Under the pieces are notes generated by a model. It worked only from the letters and a program-made list of their open reading frames with translations, searched no databases and was not told where the DNA came from. Shown one piece after another: positions 7,198-17,798 of a DNA stretch of 64,000 bases. The position numbers and the translations under genes were made by a program. Source of the DNA: Bacillus cytotoxicus (lineage in GTDB: Bacteria; Bacillota; Bacilli; Bacillales; Bacillaceae_G); contig NZ_JAMBOP010000006.1 in NCBI RefSeq assembly GCF_023715645.1, positions 124,001 to 188,000 of the forward strand, written 5' to 3'. The stretch's first letter is position 1. Every line of letters starts with the position of its first letter.

Positions 7198-7491
7198 ATG
7201 AGAAAGTTGCAGCAAATGAAAAATTGGATTACGAAGCAGATAGACCTACCTGCAGATGTATTCATGGATCTGCCGAGAATTACACTTGTTGGGCAGGTAC
7301 ATATTTATATAGAAAATCATCGTGGATTATTGGTATTTAGTGACAAAGAAGTACGACTTTTATTAAAACAAGGACAATTATTAATAAAAGGTGAGTCTTT
7401 TGTAATTAAGACGATTCTTCCAGAAGAGCTTTTACTTGAGGGGACTATAGAACAAGTCTTGTTTTTAGAAGATGAAAAAAAAGAGAAATGA
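7198..7491 (+). CDS. yqfC: Sporulation protein YqfC
   Basis: YqfC (about 93-97 residues) belongs to a conserved pair made in the mother cell during sporulation; its biochemical role is unknown. The protein MRKLQQMKNWITKQIDLP... matches in length, with DLPRITLVGQVHIYIENHRG in the middle. The start at 7198 follows GAGAGGGGGG; the ATG at 7180 is too close to any RBS. yqfD follows after about 160 bp that include a hairpin. Confidence 0.9.
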   Translation: MRKLQQMKNWITKQIDLPADVFMDLPRITLVGQVHIYIENHRGLLVFSDKEVRLLLKQGQLLIKGESFVIKTILPEELLLEGTIEQVLFLEDEKKEK

Positions 7492-7597
7492 AATTATCAT
7501 TTATAAGCGATTGTATTGAACGAATCGAACATTCAAGTAGTATTTATTTTCTAGTCCTCCTACTGCTGACTGTATGGGCAGGGGAATGTTGTAGAGG

Positions 7598-7627
7598 TGG
7601 TGCAGGTCTCTTAAGGGACTGCGCCTT
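7598..7627 (+). terminator. Hairpin with T run between yqfC and yqfD
   Basis: GGTGCAGG...CTGCGCC forms a stem (one G-T wobble) followed by TTTTTT, 24 bp before the yqfD start. It could attenuate read-through within this pair. Confidence 0.6.
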
Positions 7628-7653
7628 TTTTAGAAAGCTGATGGAGGCGAGCT

Positions 7654-8853
7654 ATGAAAAATCAGTGGTTTACAAAATGGATTGGGTATGTAAAAGTGCG
7701 AATTCAAGGAAGAGGAGCGGAACGATTTATTAACGAATGTGTACGAAGAGATATTTTAGTTTGGAACGTCAAGAAAGTTGCGGATGATACGCTTGTATTT
7801 TGTATGTTGCTGCGAGATGTGAAACGATTACGCCCAATTTACCGTAAAAATGAATGTGATCTATATTTCATTGGTCGTTACGGAGTTCCGTTTTGGAATA
7901 AGCGTTTACTTCGAAATAGTGGTTTTCTTATTGGTTTTCTCTTATTCTTTTTCGGTGTCATCGCTTTGTCGAATATGGTGTGGAAAATAGAGATAACAGG
8001 GGCGAAGCCGGAAACGGAATATATTATGATGAAAGAATTGGACAAAATGGGTATTAAAAAAGGGAAGCTTCAATTTCAAATGCCGAGTGTAGAAAATATA
8101 CAGCGTTATTTGACTGATAATATTAACGCCATAACATGGGTTGGTTTGGATGTAAAAGGAACGACTTACCATTTTAAAATAGTTGAAAAAAATGAGCCAA
8201 AGAAAGAAGAAGAACAGGTGCCGCAACATTTAGTCGCCAAAAAAGAAGCGATTGTTACAAAAATGTTTGTAGAGATAGGAAAACCAACCGTTATGAAAAA
8301 TGAATATGTGCAAAAAGGACAACTTCTTGTGTCGGGGATGTATGGGAAAGAAGAAAGTCCTACGATTGTGTCAGCGAAAGGTGTTGTATTTGGTGAAACT
8401 TGGTACAAGTCTGAAGTGGAGGTACCTCTAAAAACGAAATTTCAAGTTTATACAGGAAATGCATATAAAGAACATTATCTTACTTTTGGAAACGTGAAAA
8501 TAAAAATATGGGGATTTCAGCATGATAAGTATAAGCAGTCTAAAACTGAGACAGTAAGACATGATGTGAAATTGCTTGGTTTTACACTGCCGATTGCTTA
8601 TGAAAAAGCGATTGTCCGTGAAGAGGAAGAGGCCAACCGTGAATATACAGAAAAACAGGCAATGACGGTGGCGGAAGAAATGGGGCAAAAAGAATTAAAG
8701 AAAAAATTGGATGAACGTGCTATGATTATAGGGAAGAAAGTTTTGCATAAACAGGTTGAGAATGGTAATTTAAAATTATTGTTGCATTATACAGTAATTG
8801 AAAATATTGCAGAAGCTCAACCGATATCTGAATCCGATATTCAAGGAGATTGA
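7654..8853 (+). CDS. yqfD: Sporulation protein YqfD
   Basis: The 399-residue protein is a full-length YqfD, a membrane-anchored sporulation protein with one transmembrane segment (about residues 92-110, GFLIGFLLFFFGVIALSNM) and a large external C-terminal part. The RBS TGGAGG precedes ATG at 7654. It works with YqfC in the sporulating mother cell by family knowledge; no enzymatic motif is visible. It lies 7 bp upstream of phoH, suggesting shared transcription. Confidence 0.92.
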   Translation: MKNQWFTKWIGYVKVRIQGRGAERFINECVRRDILVWNVKKVADDTLVFCMLLRDVKRLRPIYRKNECDLYFIGRYGVPFWNKRLLRNSGFLIGFLLFFFGVIALSNMVWKIEITGAKPETEYIMMKELDKMGIKKGKLQFQMPSVENIQRYLTDNINAITWVGLDVKGTTYHFKIVEKNEPKKEEEQVPQHLVAKKEAIVTKMFVEIGKPTVMKNEYVQKGQLLVSGMYGKEESPTIVSAKGVVFGETWYKSEVEVPLKTKFQVYTGNAYKEHYLTFGNVKIKIWGFQHDKYKQSKTETVRHDVKLLGFTLPIAYEKAIVREEEEANREYTEKQAMTVAEEMGQKELKKKLDERAMIIGKKVLHKQVENGNLKLLLHYTVIENIAEAQPISESDIQGD

Positions 8854-8860
8854 GTAATTA

Positions 8861-9820
8861 ATGGCTGAACAATTAGTAGAGATGAATCAACAATTGGAAA
8901 ACCATAATGAAGCAATTGCTTTGTTTGGAGTGAATGATGCGCATTTAAAAATAATTGAGAATGAACTTGAGGTATCGATTGTTACGAGAGGTGAATCTGT
9001 TCGTGTTTCTGGAACGGACGAAGCGGTAGCTCTTGTTGAAGGGATATTACAACAACTTCTAGCTGTGATTCGCAAGGGGATATCGATTTCTGAACGTGAT
9101 GTAACCTATGCGATTCAGCTTGGACGTCAAGGAAATCTGGCTCATTTTGAAAAGTTATACGAAGAGGAAATATTTAAAACAGCAAAAGGTAAATCCATCC
9201 GTGTAAAAACGATGGGACAAAGGCAATATATTTATGCCATTAAGAAAAATGATGTTGTGTTTGGAATGGGACCAGCGGGTACTGGGAAAACATATTTAGC
9301 TGTAGTGATGGCTGTACGAGCATTAAAAAATGGTTATGTGAAAAAAATTATTTTAACAAGACCAGCTGTGGAAGCTGGAGAAAGTCTCGGATTTTTACCT
9401 GGGGATTTGAAAGAGAAAGTGGACCCGTATTTACGACCTCTTTATGATGCTCTTCATGATGTACTTGGGCAAGAACATACGCAAAGAATGATGGAACGCG
9501 GTATCATTGAAGTTGCTCCGCTAGCGTATATGAGAGGGCGTACACTCGATGACGCATTTGTAATTTTAGATGAGGCGCAAAATACAACAGGTGCCCAAAT
9601 TAAAATGTTTTTAACCCGTCTTGGATTTGGTTCGAAAATGGTTGTAACAGGAGATCCATCTCAAATTGATTTACCGAAAGGTGTGAAATCTGGTCTTTCT
9701 ATTGCAGCGAATGTATTAGACCGTGTACCTGGTCTTTCGTTTATTAAACTTGAGCAGTCGGATGTTGTTCGTCATCCACTCGTACAGCGTATTATCGAAG
9801 CATATGATAAAATGGAATGA
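8861..9820 (+). CDS. phoH: PhoH family ATPase
   Basis: This is a cytosolic P-loop ATPase of the PhoH family, linked to RNA metabolism and possibly helicase-like. The 319-residue protein shows Walker A GPAGTGKT at about 137-144, Walker B FVILDEAQN near 233-241, and TGDPSQIDLP near 265. The N-terminal part (to about 110) is the KH-like region of this subfamily. It sits in the usual yqfD-phoH-pgpH-ybeY cluster, which links it to ribosome maturation. The RBS AAGGAG is 12 bases before the start. Confidence 0.95.
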   Translation: MAEQLVEMNQQLENHNEAIALFGVNDAHLKIIENELEVSIVTRGESVRVSGTDEAVALVEGILQQLLAVIRKGISISERDVTYAIQLGRQGNLAHFEKLYEEEIFKTAKGKSIRVKTMGQRQYIYAIKKNDVVFGMGPAGTGKTYLAVVMAVRALKNGYVKKIILTRPAVEAGESLGFLPGDLKEKVDPYLRPLYDALHDVLGQEHTQRMMERGIIEVAPLAYMRGRTLDDAFVILDEAQNTTGAQIKMFLTRLGFGSKMVVTGDPSQIDLPKGVKSGLSIAANVLDRVPGLSFIKLEQSDVVRHPLVQRIIEAYDKME

Positions 9821-9909
9821 TCCTGCTTGTAAGGGTCATTTCTTTTTATCCCGATTGGTTCAACTAATCTTCTAGAGAAGAGTGCTTTAGAAGGAAGTTC
9901 ACTACCTAC

Positions 9910-9958
9910 TCTAAAAAAGAAGGTTTTATGCCATTTTTTAACTTGTATTCATATAGAT
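9910..9958 (-). repeat. bcr1-like remnant
   Basis: Only the end survives: AAAAAGAAGGTTTTATGCC then TTTTTTAACTTGTATT, as in the full copies at 21585 and 27136. Confidence 0.6.
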
Positions 9959-10050
9959 ATTGTGAACAGGTTGGCTAATGCCTTATTTTTTATTATCATA
10001 AATAAAAGGATATTTTACTTAATATTTGGAGAGGAGAAGGTATTGTAATT

Positions 10051-12198
10051 ATGTCAAGGTTTCAAGAAGTTGCTAAGTGGTTTCGTAATTTACAGCATTC
10101 GAAAAAACTGAGCTGGATTTCGTATATTTTAATAGGAGCAGTGTTATTCTTTGCACTGATGAATAATGTAAAACCGGAACAACTCGATATCAAAATGTTG
10201 TCTATTTCCAAAAAGACGATCTATTCTCCGGTCAAAATTGAAGATAAAGTAACGACAGAAAAGAAAAAGAGAGAAGCAGCTCAAAAGGTTGAAGATCAGT
10301 ATACATATCGAAGTGACTATAAGCAAAACAGAATCGAAGTTGTGAATTCAGTCTTAGATGCAATTAAAGAGGTGGATGCAGAGTCAAATGCAATCACTTC
10401 GGCACCAGAAGGACAACATAAATTGTCGGCGGCAGAAAGATTAGATAAGTTAAAAAAGAAACTCCCAACGGATTTAACGAAAAGTTTGTCTGATCAAGTG
10501 TTATTACAATTTTTGGGTGCCACGGAAGATCAGCTTCTTATAGCGAGGGAATCAACTGTCACAGCTGTTAATAATTTAATGAGCTCTCATATCAAAATGA
10601 ACGAAGTAGATCAGTTTAAAGACCGCATTACGACTGATTTAAAAAACGTAAATGTCAGCAATGAATTGAAACAAGCAATTATTGCGCTTGGACAGTATGC
10701 GATTGTACCAAACTATTTTTATGATTCGACTGCAACGAAAGAAAGAAAGCAAATGGCAATCGATCAAGTAGCTCCTGTTTATATTTTGCAAGGTCAAATT
10801 CTTGTGAAAGAAGGAGAAACGATTACAAGAGAAGCATACGAACAGTTAAAGTTAGTGGGGTTATTAGATCAAAGTAATTCGTTTCAGCCGTACTTGGGAT
10901 TAGCAATTTTTATTGGTGTTCTTTTATTTTTCATGCATAAGCAATTTGTAGTGTTTTTAAAGCCGGGAAGAGAGGACAAGCCATATATTTTAGCTTATAC
11001 AACAATTGTCGCTATTACGGTTGTTTTAATGAAGATTATTAGTTTGTTTCAAAAGTTAGAATATGTCGGTATTGCTTATATTGCACCAGTTGCAATGGGG
11101 ACTATATTAGTAAAACTGATGATTGGTGATCGATTTGTATTTATAACAAGTGTGATTTTTTCCGTGTGCGGCAGTATTTTATTTAATGAAGGTGTAACGA
11201 GTACACTTAATTATGCGGTCGGAATTTATGTATTGCTTAGCGCGCTTTCTGTTAGTGTTTTCTTACGGGAAAAACATCGCCGTACAATGCTACTGCAAGT
11301 TGGGATACTTGTATCGATTTTAAATGTTGTAGTATTAGCGGCTTTATTGCTACTGCGTAATGGAAACTTTTCGGTAATTGAGATTGGAACACATTTATTA
11401 ATGGCAGCGGCGTCTGGAATTATTTCATCTATTTTAGCGATGGGGATATTGCCGTATTTAGAAAGTGGTCTGGGCCTTGTTTCCAGCATGAAATTAATAG
11501 AATTGGCAAGCCCGAACCATCCGTTGATTCGTAAAATTCTGTTAGAGGCACCAGGAACGTATCATCATAGTGTTATGGTTGCAAATTTATCGGAAGCGGC
11601 ATGCGAAGCTGTGGGAGCGAATGGCGTACTAGCGCGTGTAGGGGCATATTATCATGATATCGGGAAAACGGTACAACCACATTTCTTTATTGAAAATCAA
11701 ATGGGTATAGCGAATCCACACGATCGGTTAGATCCTGAAACAAGTAGAGATATTATAATCGCTCATGTTACAAATGGAGTGAAAATGTTAGAAGAACATC
11801 ATATTCCACAAGAAATTATTGATATTGCAGCCCAGCACCATGGAACAACTTTGTTAAAATATTTTTACTACAAAGCAATACAAAAAGATAAAGAGAAATA
11901 TACAGAAGAAATGTTTCGTTATCCAGGGTCAAAGGCAACATCTAAAGAATCAGCAATTGTTGGGATTTCTGATAGTGTAGAAGCGGCAGTTCGTTCGATG
12001 AATGCACCAACACCTGAGCAAATTGATCATCTTGTTCGCAGTATTATTAAAGATCGTTTACAAGATGGTCAATTCAGTGAATGTAATTTAACATTTAAAG
12101 AACTGCAAATTGTTGAAAAAACATTATGTGAAACATTAAATGGAATTTTCCACTCTCGTATTAAGTATCCAAATTTAACAGAAGAAAAGGTGAAATAA
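10051..12198 (+). CDS. pgpH: Cyclic-di-AMP phosphodiesterase, 7TM-HD family
   Basis: PgpH (YqfF in Bacillus) hydrolyses the second messenger c-di-AMP. The 715-residue protein has an N-terminal membrane segment (about 19-38), a large extracellular 7TMR-HDED domain (about 40-275), a block of seven transmembrane helices (about 280-475) and a cytoplasmic HD domain. That domain shows HHSVMVANLSEAA near 508 and YYHDIGK near 535, then HVTNG and QHHG. The start has GGAGAGGAGAAGG upstream. The ybeY start immediately follows the stop, so the pair is translationally close. Confidence 0.95.
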   Translation: MSRFQEVAKWFRNLQHSKKLSWISYILIGAVLFFALMNNVKPEQLDIKMLSISKKTIYSPVKIEDKVTTEKKKREAAQKVEDQYTYRSDYKQNRIEVVNSVLDAIKEVDAESNAITSAPEGQHKLSAAERLDKLKKKLPTDLTKSLSDQVLLQFLGATEDQLLIARESTVTAVNNLMSSHIKMNEVDQFKDRITTDLKNVNVSNELKQAIIALGQYAIVPNYFYDSTATKERKQMAIDQVAPVYILQGQILVKEGETITREAYEQLKLVGLLDQSNSFQPYLGLAIFIGVLLFFMHKQFVVFLKPGREDKPYILAYTTIVAITVVLMKIISLFQKLEYVGIAYIAPVAMGTILVKLMIGDRFVFITSVIFSVCGSILFNEGVTSTLNYAVGIYVLLSALSVSVFLREKHRRTMLLQVGILVSILNVVVLAALLLLRNGNFSVIEIGTHLLMAAASGIISSILAMGILPYLESGLGLVSSMKLIELASPNHPLIRKILLEAPGTYHHSVMVANLSEAACEAVGANGVLARVGAYYHDIGKTVQPHFFIENQMGIANPHDRLDPETSRDIIIAHVTNGVKMLEEHHIPQEIIDIAAQHHGTTLLKYFYYKAIQKDKEKYTEEMFRYPGSKATSKESAIVGISDSVEAAVRSMNAPTPEQIDHLVRSIIKDRLQDGQFSECNLTFKELQIVEKTLCETLNGIFHSRIKYPNLTEEKVK

Positions 12199-12665
12199 AT
12201 GGGATTAATAATTGATTTTATTGATGAAACGGAAGAAGTGAAAGAAGAGTATGTTGACATGATTCAACAGTTAGTTGAAAAAGCAGCGGAGATAGAATCT
12301 GTAGAGGATGGAGCGGAGCTTTCGATTACATTTGTCGATAATGAACGTATTCAAGAAATTAACCGTGAATATCGTGATAAAGATCAGCCCACAGACGTAA
12401 TTTCTTTTGCGATGGAAGATATGGGAGAAGGCGAAATGGAGATTGTTGGTGTAGAAATGCCACGCATGTTAGGGGATATTATTATTTCTGTTCCGAGAAC
12501 GAAAGAGCAGGCTGAAGAATATGGTCATTCTTTTGATCGTGAACTTGGTTTTTTAGCAGTGCACGGCTTCTTACACTTGCTTGGCTACGATCACATGACA
12601 GAAGAAGAGGAAAAGGTTATGTTTGGAAAGCAAAAAGAAATTCTTGATGCATTTGGATTAGCTAG

Positions 12666-12669
<4 letters not shown>
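12199..12669 (+). CDS. ybeY: Endoribonuclease YbeY
   Basis: This is a metal-dependent RNase needed for 16S rRNA 3' end maturation and ribosome quality control. The 156-residue protein contains the signature [11 protein letters not shown] at about 120-130, whose three histidines bind zinc. The start codon follows the pgpH stop with no gap and uses an RBS (AAAAGGTG) inside pgpH. Its stop overlaps the dgkA start. Confidence 0.96.
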
Positions 12670-14374
<1,705 letters not shown>

Positions 14375-14542
14375 GCAAGAGAGCAATTGAACGAAGTGGC
14401 TTTTTGCTGCTTACAAATAGCGATATAAAAACTGCATAATTTAGAAAAATTTTTCTCACATGAAAATGAACAAAATGGGTCATTTTAATAGCAAAGAAAG
14501 AAATTGGATTACATGAACGCTCACTGAGAAAGGTGGATTCTT

Positions 14543-14686
14543 ATGTTAGATTTTACCTGGAAAGTTTTCTCGAAAACAGGAAGCATTGAAACTTATCTCC
14601 TTTTGAAAGAAATGGAAAAAAATGTAGAAGATGAGATGCAACAGCATGAAGAAATACAAGTAGAGCTGGATTCACCAATTTCCTAA
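14543..14686 (+). CDS. yqzL: YqzL family small protein
   Basis: This 47-residue product begins MLDFTWKVFSKTGSIETYLL and ends in an acidic tail; it matches the YqzL family found between era and recO. The function is unknown. AGAAAGGTGG lies 9 bases upstream of the ATG. The stop is 33 bp from the recO start. Confidence 0.88.
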   Translation: MLDFTWKVFSKTGSIETYLLLKEMEKNVEDEMQQHEEIQVELDSPIS

Positions 14687-14719
14687 CCCATTTTGTTCGA
14701 ACCTTGGATGGTGACGAAC

Positions 14720-15466
14720 ATGTTTCAAAAAATTGAGGGGATAGTCATTCGAACGATTGATTATGGAGAAACAAACAAAATTGTAACTATATTTTCTCGT
14801 GAATTAGGGAAAGTTAGTGCGATGGCGAGAGGTGCTAAAAAGCCTAAAAGCAGATTGTCATCCATTTCTCAATTATTAACTCATGGCCATTTTCTTATTC
14901 AAACGGGTTCTGGTTTAGGAACATTGCAGCAAGGTGAGATTATTTCTTCTATGAGAGAAATTCGTGAAGATTTATTTTTAACTGCTTATGCGTCATTTAT
15001 TGTTGAGTTGACTGATAAAGCGACAGAAGAGAAAAAACATAATCCGTATTTATTCGAAATGTTATATCAAACGTTGCATTATATGTGTGAAGGGGTTGAC
15101 CCGGAAATTTTAGCGCTAATCTATCAAACGAAGATGCTGCCAGTTCTAGGGCTTAACCCGTACTTTGATACTTGTGCAATTTGTCATCAGTCAACAGACT
15201 TTGTCGCCTTCTCTATTAGAGAAGGCGGCTTTCTGTGTAAACATCACGCTGAGCAAGATCCGTACCGGATTTCAATTAATGAAGCTATTCACAAGCTGCT
15301 TAGATTGTTTTATCATTTCGATTTAGCCCGTCTTGGAAATGTTTCTGTGAAAGCAGAAACAAAAAAACAAATGCGCACAGTATTGAATATGTACTATGAT
15401 GAATACTGTGGGATATATTTAAAATCAAGACGTTTTTTAGATCAACTTGATAAATTTCAAATATAG
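14720..15466 (+). CDS. recO: DNA repair protein RecO
   Basis: RecO works with RecF and RecR to load RecA on gapped DNA. The 248-residue protein has an N-terminal OB-fold ([18 protein letters not shown]) and a zinc-binding set CAIC...C..H in the second half (about 149-185). The start at 14720 (MFQKIEG) matches the family; ATG codons at 14693 and 14708 are in frame but add non-family residues. Confidence 0.95.
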   Translation: MFQKIEGIVIRTIDYGETNKIVTIFSRELGKVSAMARGAKKPKSRLSSISQLLTHGHFLIQTGSGLGTLQQGEIISSMREIREDLFLTAYASFIVELTDKATEEKKHNPYLFEMLYQTLHYMCEGVDPEILALIYQTKMLPVLGLNPYFDTCAICHQSTDFVAFSIREGGFLCKHHAEQDPYRISINEAIHKLLRLFYHFDLARLGNVSVKAETKKQMRTVLNMYYDEYCGIYLKSRRFLDQLDKFQI

Positions 15467-15489
15467 AGGACCGTATTCGGGTCCTTTTT
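15467..15489 (+). terminator. Terminator after recO
   Basis: AGGACC / GGGTCC stem with a 6-base loop, followed by five T residues. Confidence 0.85.
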
Positions 15490-15562
15490 ACATACTTTCT
15501 TTTTCGAATGATATATTTAGTATATAATATTTAAGAGATAGTATAACATTTTTCGTTTTGTA

Positions 15563-16204
15563 ATGAAGGTGGTGATTATCATAGAACTGAATAAGCGCCA
15601 AGAACACATCGTTCAGATTGTAAAAGACAACGGTCCAATTACAGGAGAAGCGATTGCTGAGCAGCTAAATTTAACGAGAGCAACACTTAGACCGGATTTG
15701 GCTATTTTAACGATGGCTGGCTATTTAGAAGCACGTCCTCGTGTTGGGTATTTTTACACTGGAAAAACAGGTGGACAACTGCTTTCAGAGGCGGTTAAAA
15801 AGATTGCCGTTCAAGATTATCAGTCTAGGCCAGTTGTGGTTGATACAAATGTTTCGGTATATGATGCGATTTGTACAATGTTTTTAGAAGACATCGGTAC
15901 TTTATTTATCGTTGATCAAAATACATTGTTAGTCGGTGTTGTTTCTCGAAAAGATTTGTTAAGAGCAAGCTTAGGAAAGCAGGATTTAGCGTCGTTACCG
16001 GTAAATATTATAATGACAAGAATGCCAAATGTTACGATGTGTCGTAAGGAAGATAACTTATATGATGTTGCAATGGATTTAATAGAAAAGCAGATTGACT
16101 CCATTCCGGTTGTTAAAGAGACGAAACAGGGATTAGAAGTTGTTGGTCGAATTACAAAAACAAATATTACGCGTGCATTCGTTGATTTAGTGAATCATGA
16201 GTAA
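15563..16204 (+). CDS. ccpN: Catabolite repressor of gluconeogenic genes, CcpN
   Basis: CcpN represses gapB and pckA during glycolytic growth. The protein has an N-terminal winged HTH (GEAIAEQLNLTRATLRPDL) and two CBS domains that sense nucleotides (about residues 80-135 and 150-205). The start is ambiguous. ATG at 15563 has no RBS before it, and an RBS-like AAGGTGG at 15567-15573 lies inside the reading frame. That would favour a start at ATT/ATC/ATA (15575-15583) just before GAACTG. The pair ccpN-ppsR is conserved. Confidence 0.9.
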   Translation: MKVVIIIELNKRQEHIVQIVKDNGPITGEAIAEQLNLTRATLRPDLAILTMAGYLEARPRVGYFYTGKTGGQLLSEAVKKIAVQDYQSRPVVVDTNVSVYDAICTMFLEDIGTLFIVDQNTLLVGVVSRKDLLRASLGKQDLASLPVNIIMTRMPNVTMCRKEDNLYDVAMDLIEKQIDSIPVVKETKQGLEVVGRITKTNITRAFVDLVNHE

Positions 16205-16233
16205 GGGCAATTCGTTTAAAGTGAGGTAATGCA

Positions 16234-17046
16234 ATGAATAGTAAAATCGTATATGTCGTATCTGATTCAGTTGGAGAAACAGCTGATTTAGTTGTTCGAG
16301 CAGCTATGGGACAATTTCCATTTGCACCGGATATTAGACGTGTGCCATATGTAGAAGATACAGGAACGTTAAAAGAAGTTATTTCTATCGCCAAAAGTAA
16401 TAAAGCTCTTATTTGTTTTACATTAGTAAAGCCTGATATACGAAAGTATTTACGAGAAGAAGCAGAAAAAGAAGGCGTAGAAGTGTATGATATTATCGGT
16501 CCTCTTATCGATCAAATTGAAGGTATAACAAAACAAACCCCAAGGTATGAACCAGGGGTTGTCCGAAAGCTGGATGAAGAGTACTTCAAAAAAATTGAAG
16601 CAATTGAATTTGCGGTGAAATATGACGATGGTAGAGATTCACGAGGTCTTTTAAAAGCAGATATTGTATTAATTGGAATTTCTCGTACATCAAAGACACC
16701 ACTTTCGCAATACTTAGCACATAATAAGCGATTAAAGGTTGCTAACGTTCCTCTTGTACCGGAAGTGGATCCGCCGGAAGAATTATATCATGTACCGAAA
16801 GAAAAATGTTTTGGGTTAAAAATAACGCCTGATAAATTAAATCATATTCGCAAAGAACGTTTAAAGTCTCTTGGATTAAGTGATGGAGCAAATTATGCAA
16901 ACATTGAACGTATTAAAGATGAGATTAAACATTTTGACCGGATTGTAAGTAAAATAGGCTGCCCGGTTATTGATGTATCGAATAAGGCAATTGAAGAAAC
17001 GGCAAATATTATTGTAAATGCGGTGCAAAACCAAAGAATGTTTTAG
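16234..17046 (+). CDS. ppsR: Pyruvate,phosphate dikinase regulatory protein
   Basis: This bifunctional DUF299 kinase/pyrophosphorylase switches PPDK on and off by ADP-dependent phosphorylation. The 270-residue protein has the P-loop-like [11 protein letters not shown] at about 149-159. In B. subtilis the homologue YqfL modulates CcpN activity, consistent with the adjacent ccpN. The RBS AGTGAGGT precedes the ATG. Confidence 0.93.
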   Translation: MNSKIVYVVSDSVGETADLVVRAAMGQFPFAPDIRRVPYVEDTGTLKEVISIAKSNKALICFTLVKPDIRKYLREEAEKEGVEVYDIIGPLIDQIEGITKQTPRYEPGVVRKLDEEYFKKIEAIEFAVKYDDGRDSRGLLKADIVLIGISRTSKTPLSQYLAHNKRLKVANVPLVPEVDPPEELYHVPKEKCFGLKITPDKLNHIRKERLKSLGLSDGANYANIERIKDEIKHFDRIVSKIGCPVIDVSNKAIEETANIIVNAVQNQRMF

Positions 17047-17076
17047 CACATTTACCAAGGGTGAATGTGCTTTTTT
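17044..17076 (+). terminator. Terminator after ppsR
   Basis: GCACATTTACC / GGGTGAATGTGC stem followed by TTTTTT. Confidence 0.85.
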
Positions 17077-17301
17077 CGCTCCATTATAAAAATTAAAAGG
17101 ATATGTAGCTAAGTTTAGGGAAATGTATTATAATAAAAAATTGTGATAAAAACATTTGTTTTACGTTTAGACTTCAATTTTTCAGAATAAACTAGTGATA
17201 GGTTTTGAAAAGGTAATGCTTTTACGTAAAATCGACAAAAATCTGAACAAGAAAACGCACATTATGGAAGGATTCACAGAAGGGATGTAGAATAGAGAAA
17301 T

Positions 17302-17760
17302 ATGCAAAACATCACTCGAATTTATGTTGATGCAGATGCATGCCCAGTGAAGGAAGAAATTATGCGCGTTGGTGCAAAATTTCATGTCGATATTTGGTTT
17401 ATCGCATCCTACGCTCATCAGTCAAGAAGTCAGAAAGGAAATTGGGTATATGTAGATTCTGCGCAAGATGAGGTGGATTTTTATATCTATCAGCGTGCAA
17501 AAGCGGGAAATCTCGTTATCACATAAGATATGGGACTTGCTGGTCTTCTTGTCAAAAAAGGAGTAAATGTATTATCTCCGCGCGGCACAATTGTGACCGA
17601 TGAACATATGGATACAATTTTATATAATCGATACGTATCTGCGAAATTACGCAGACAAGGAACCTTTACAAAAGGACCAAAAGCGTTTTTTAATCGTGAT
17701 CGACAATATTTTTTATCTAGTTTGGAAAAAATATTGTCGAATTATAAAGGAATCCTTTAA
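17302..17760 (+). pseudogene. yqxD: YaiI/YqxD family protein with in-frame stop
   Basis: The UPF0178 (YaiI/YqxD) family has PIN/NYN-like fold features with an N-terminal YVDADACP motif, seen here at residues 8-15. The frame reads to LVIT, then TAA at 17524-17526, then DMGLAGLLVKKGVNVLSPRG in the same frame to the normal end GPKAFFNRDRQYF...LSNYKGIL. Family members have Gln or Ala at this position (LVITxD), so a single C-to-T change of CAA is the simplest cause. The rest is undamaged, so the event is recent, or the stop is suppressed, or it is a sequencing error. It lies just upstream of dnaG, as in other Bacillus. Confidence 0.85.
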
Positions 17761-17798
17761 TTTGTATCGAATACAAAATACGACACGGAGATGGAGTT

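Noticed and set aside
7488-7733. 81-codon frame overlapping the yqfC stop and yqfD start
   Set aside because: It crosses the intergenic hairpin, overlaps yqfD by 80 bp and has no family features; read as chance.
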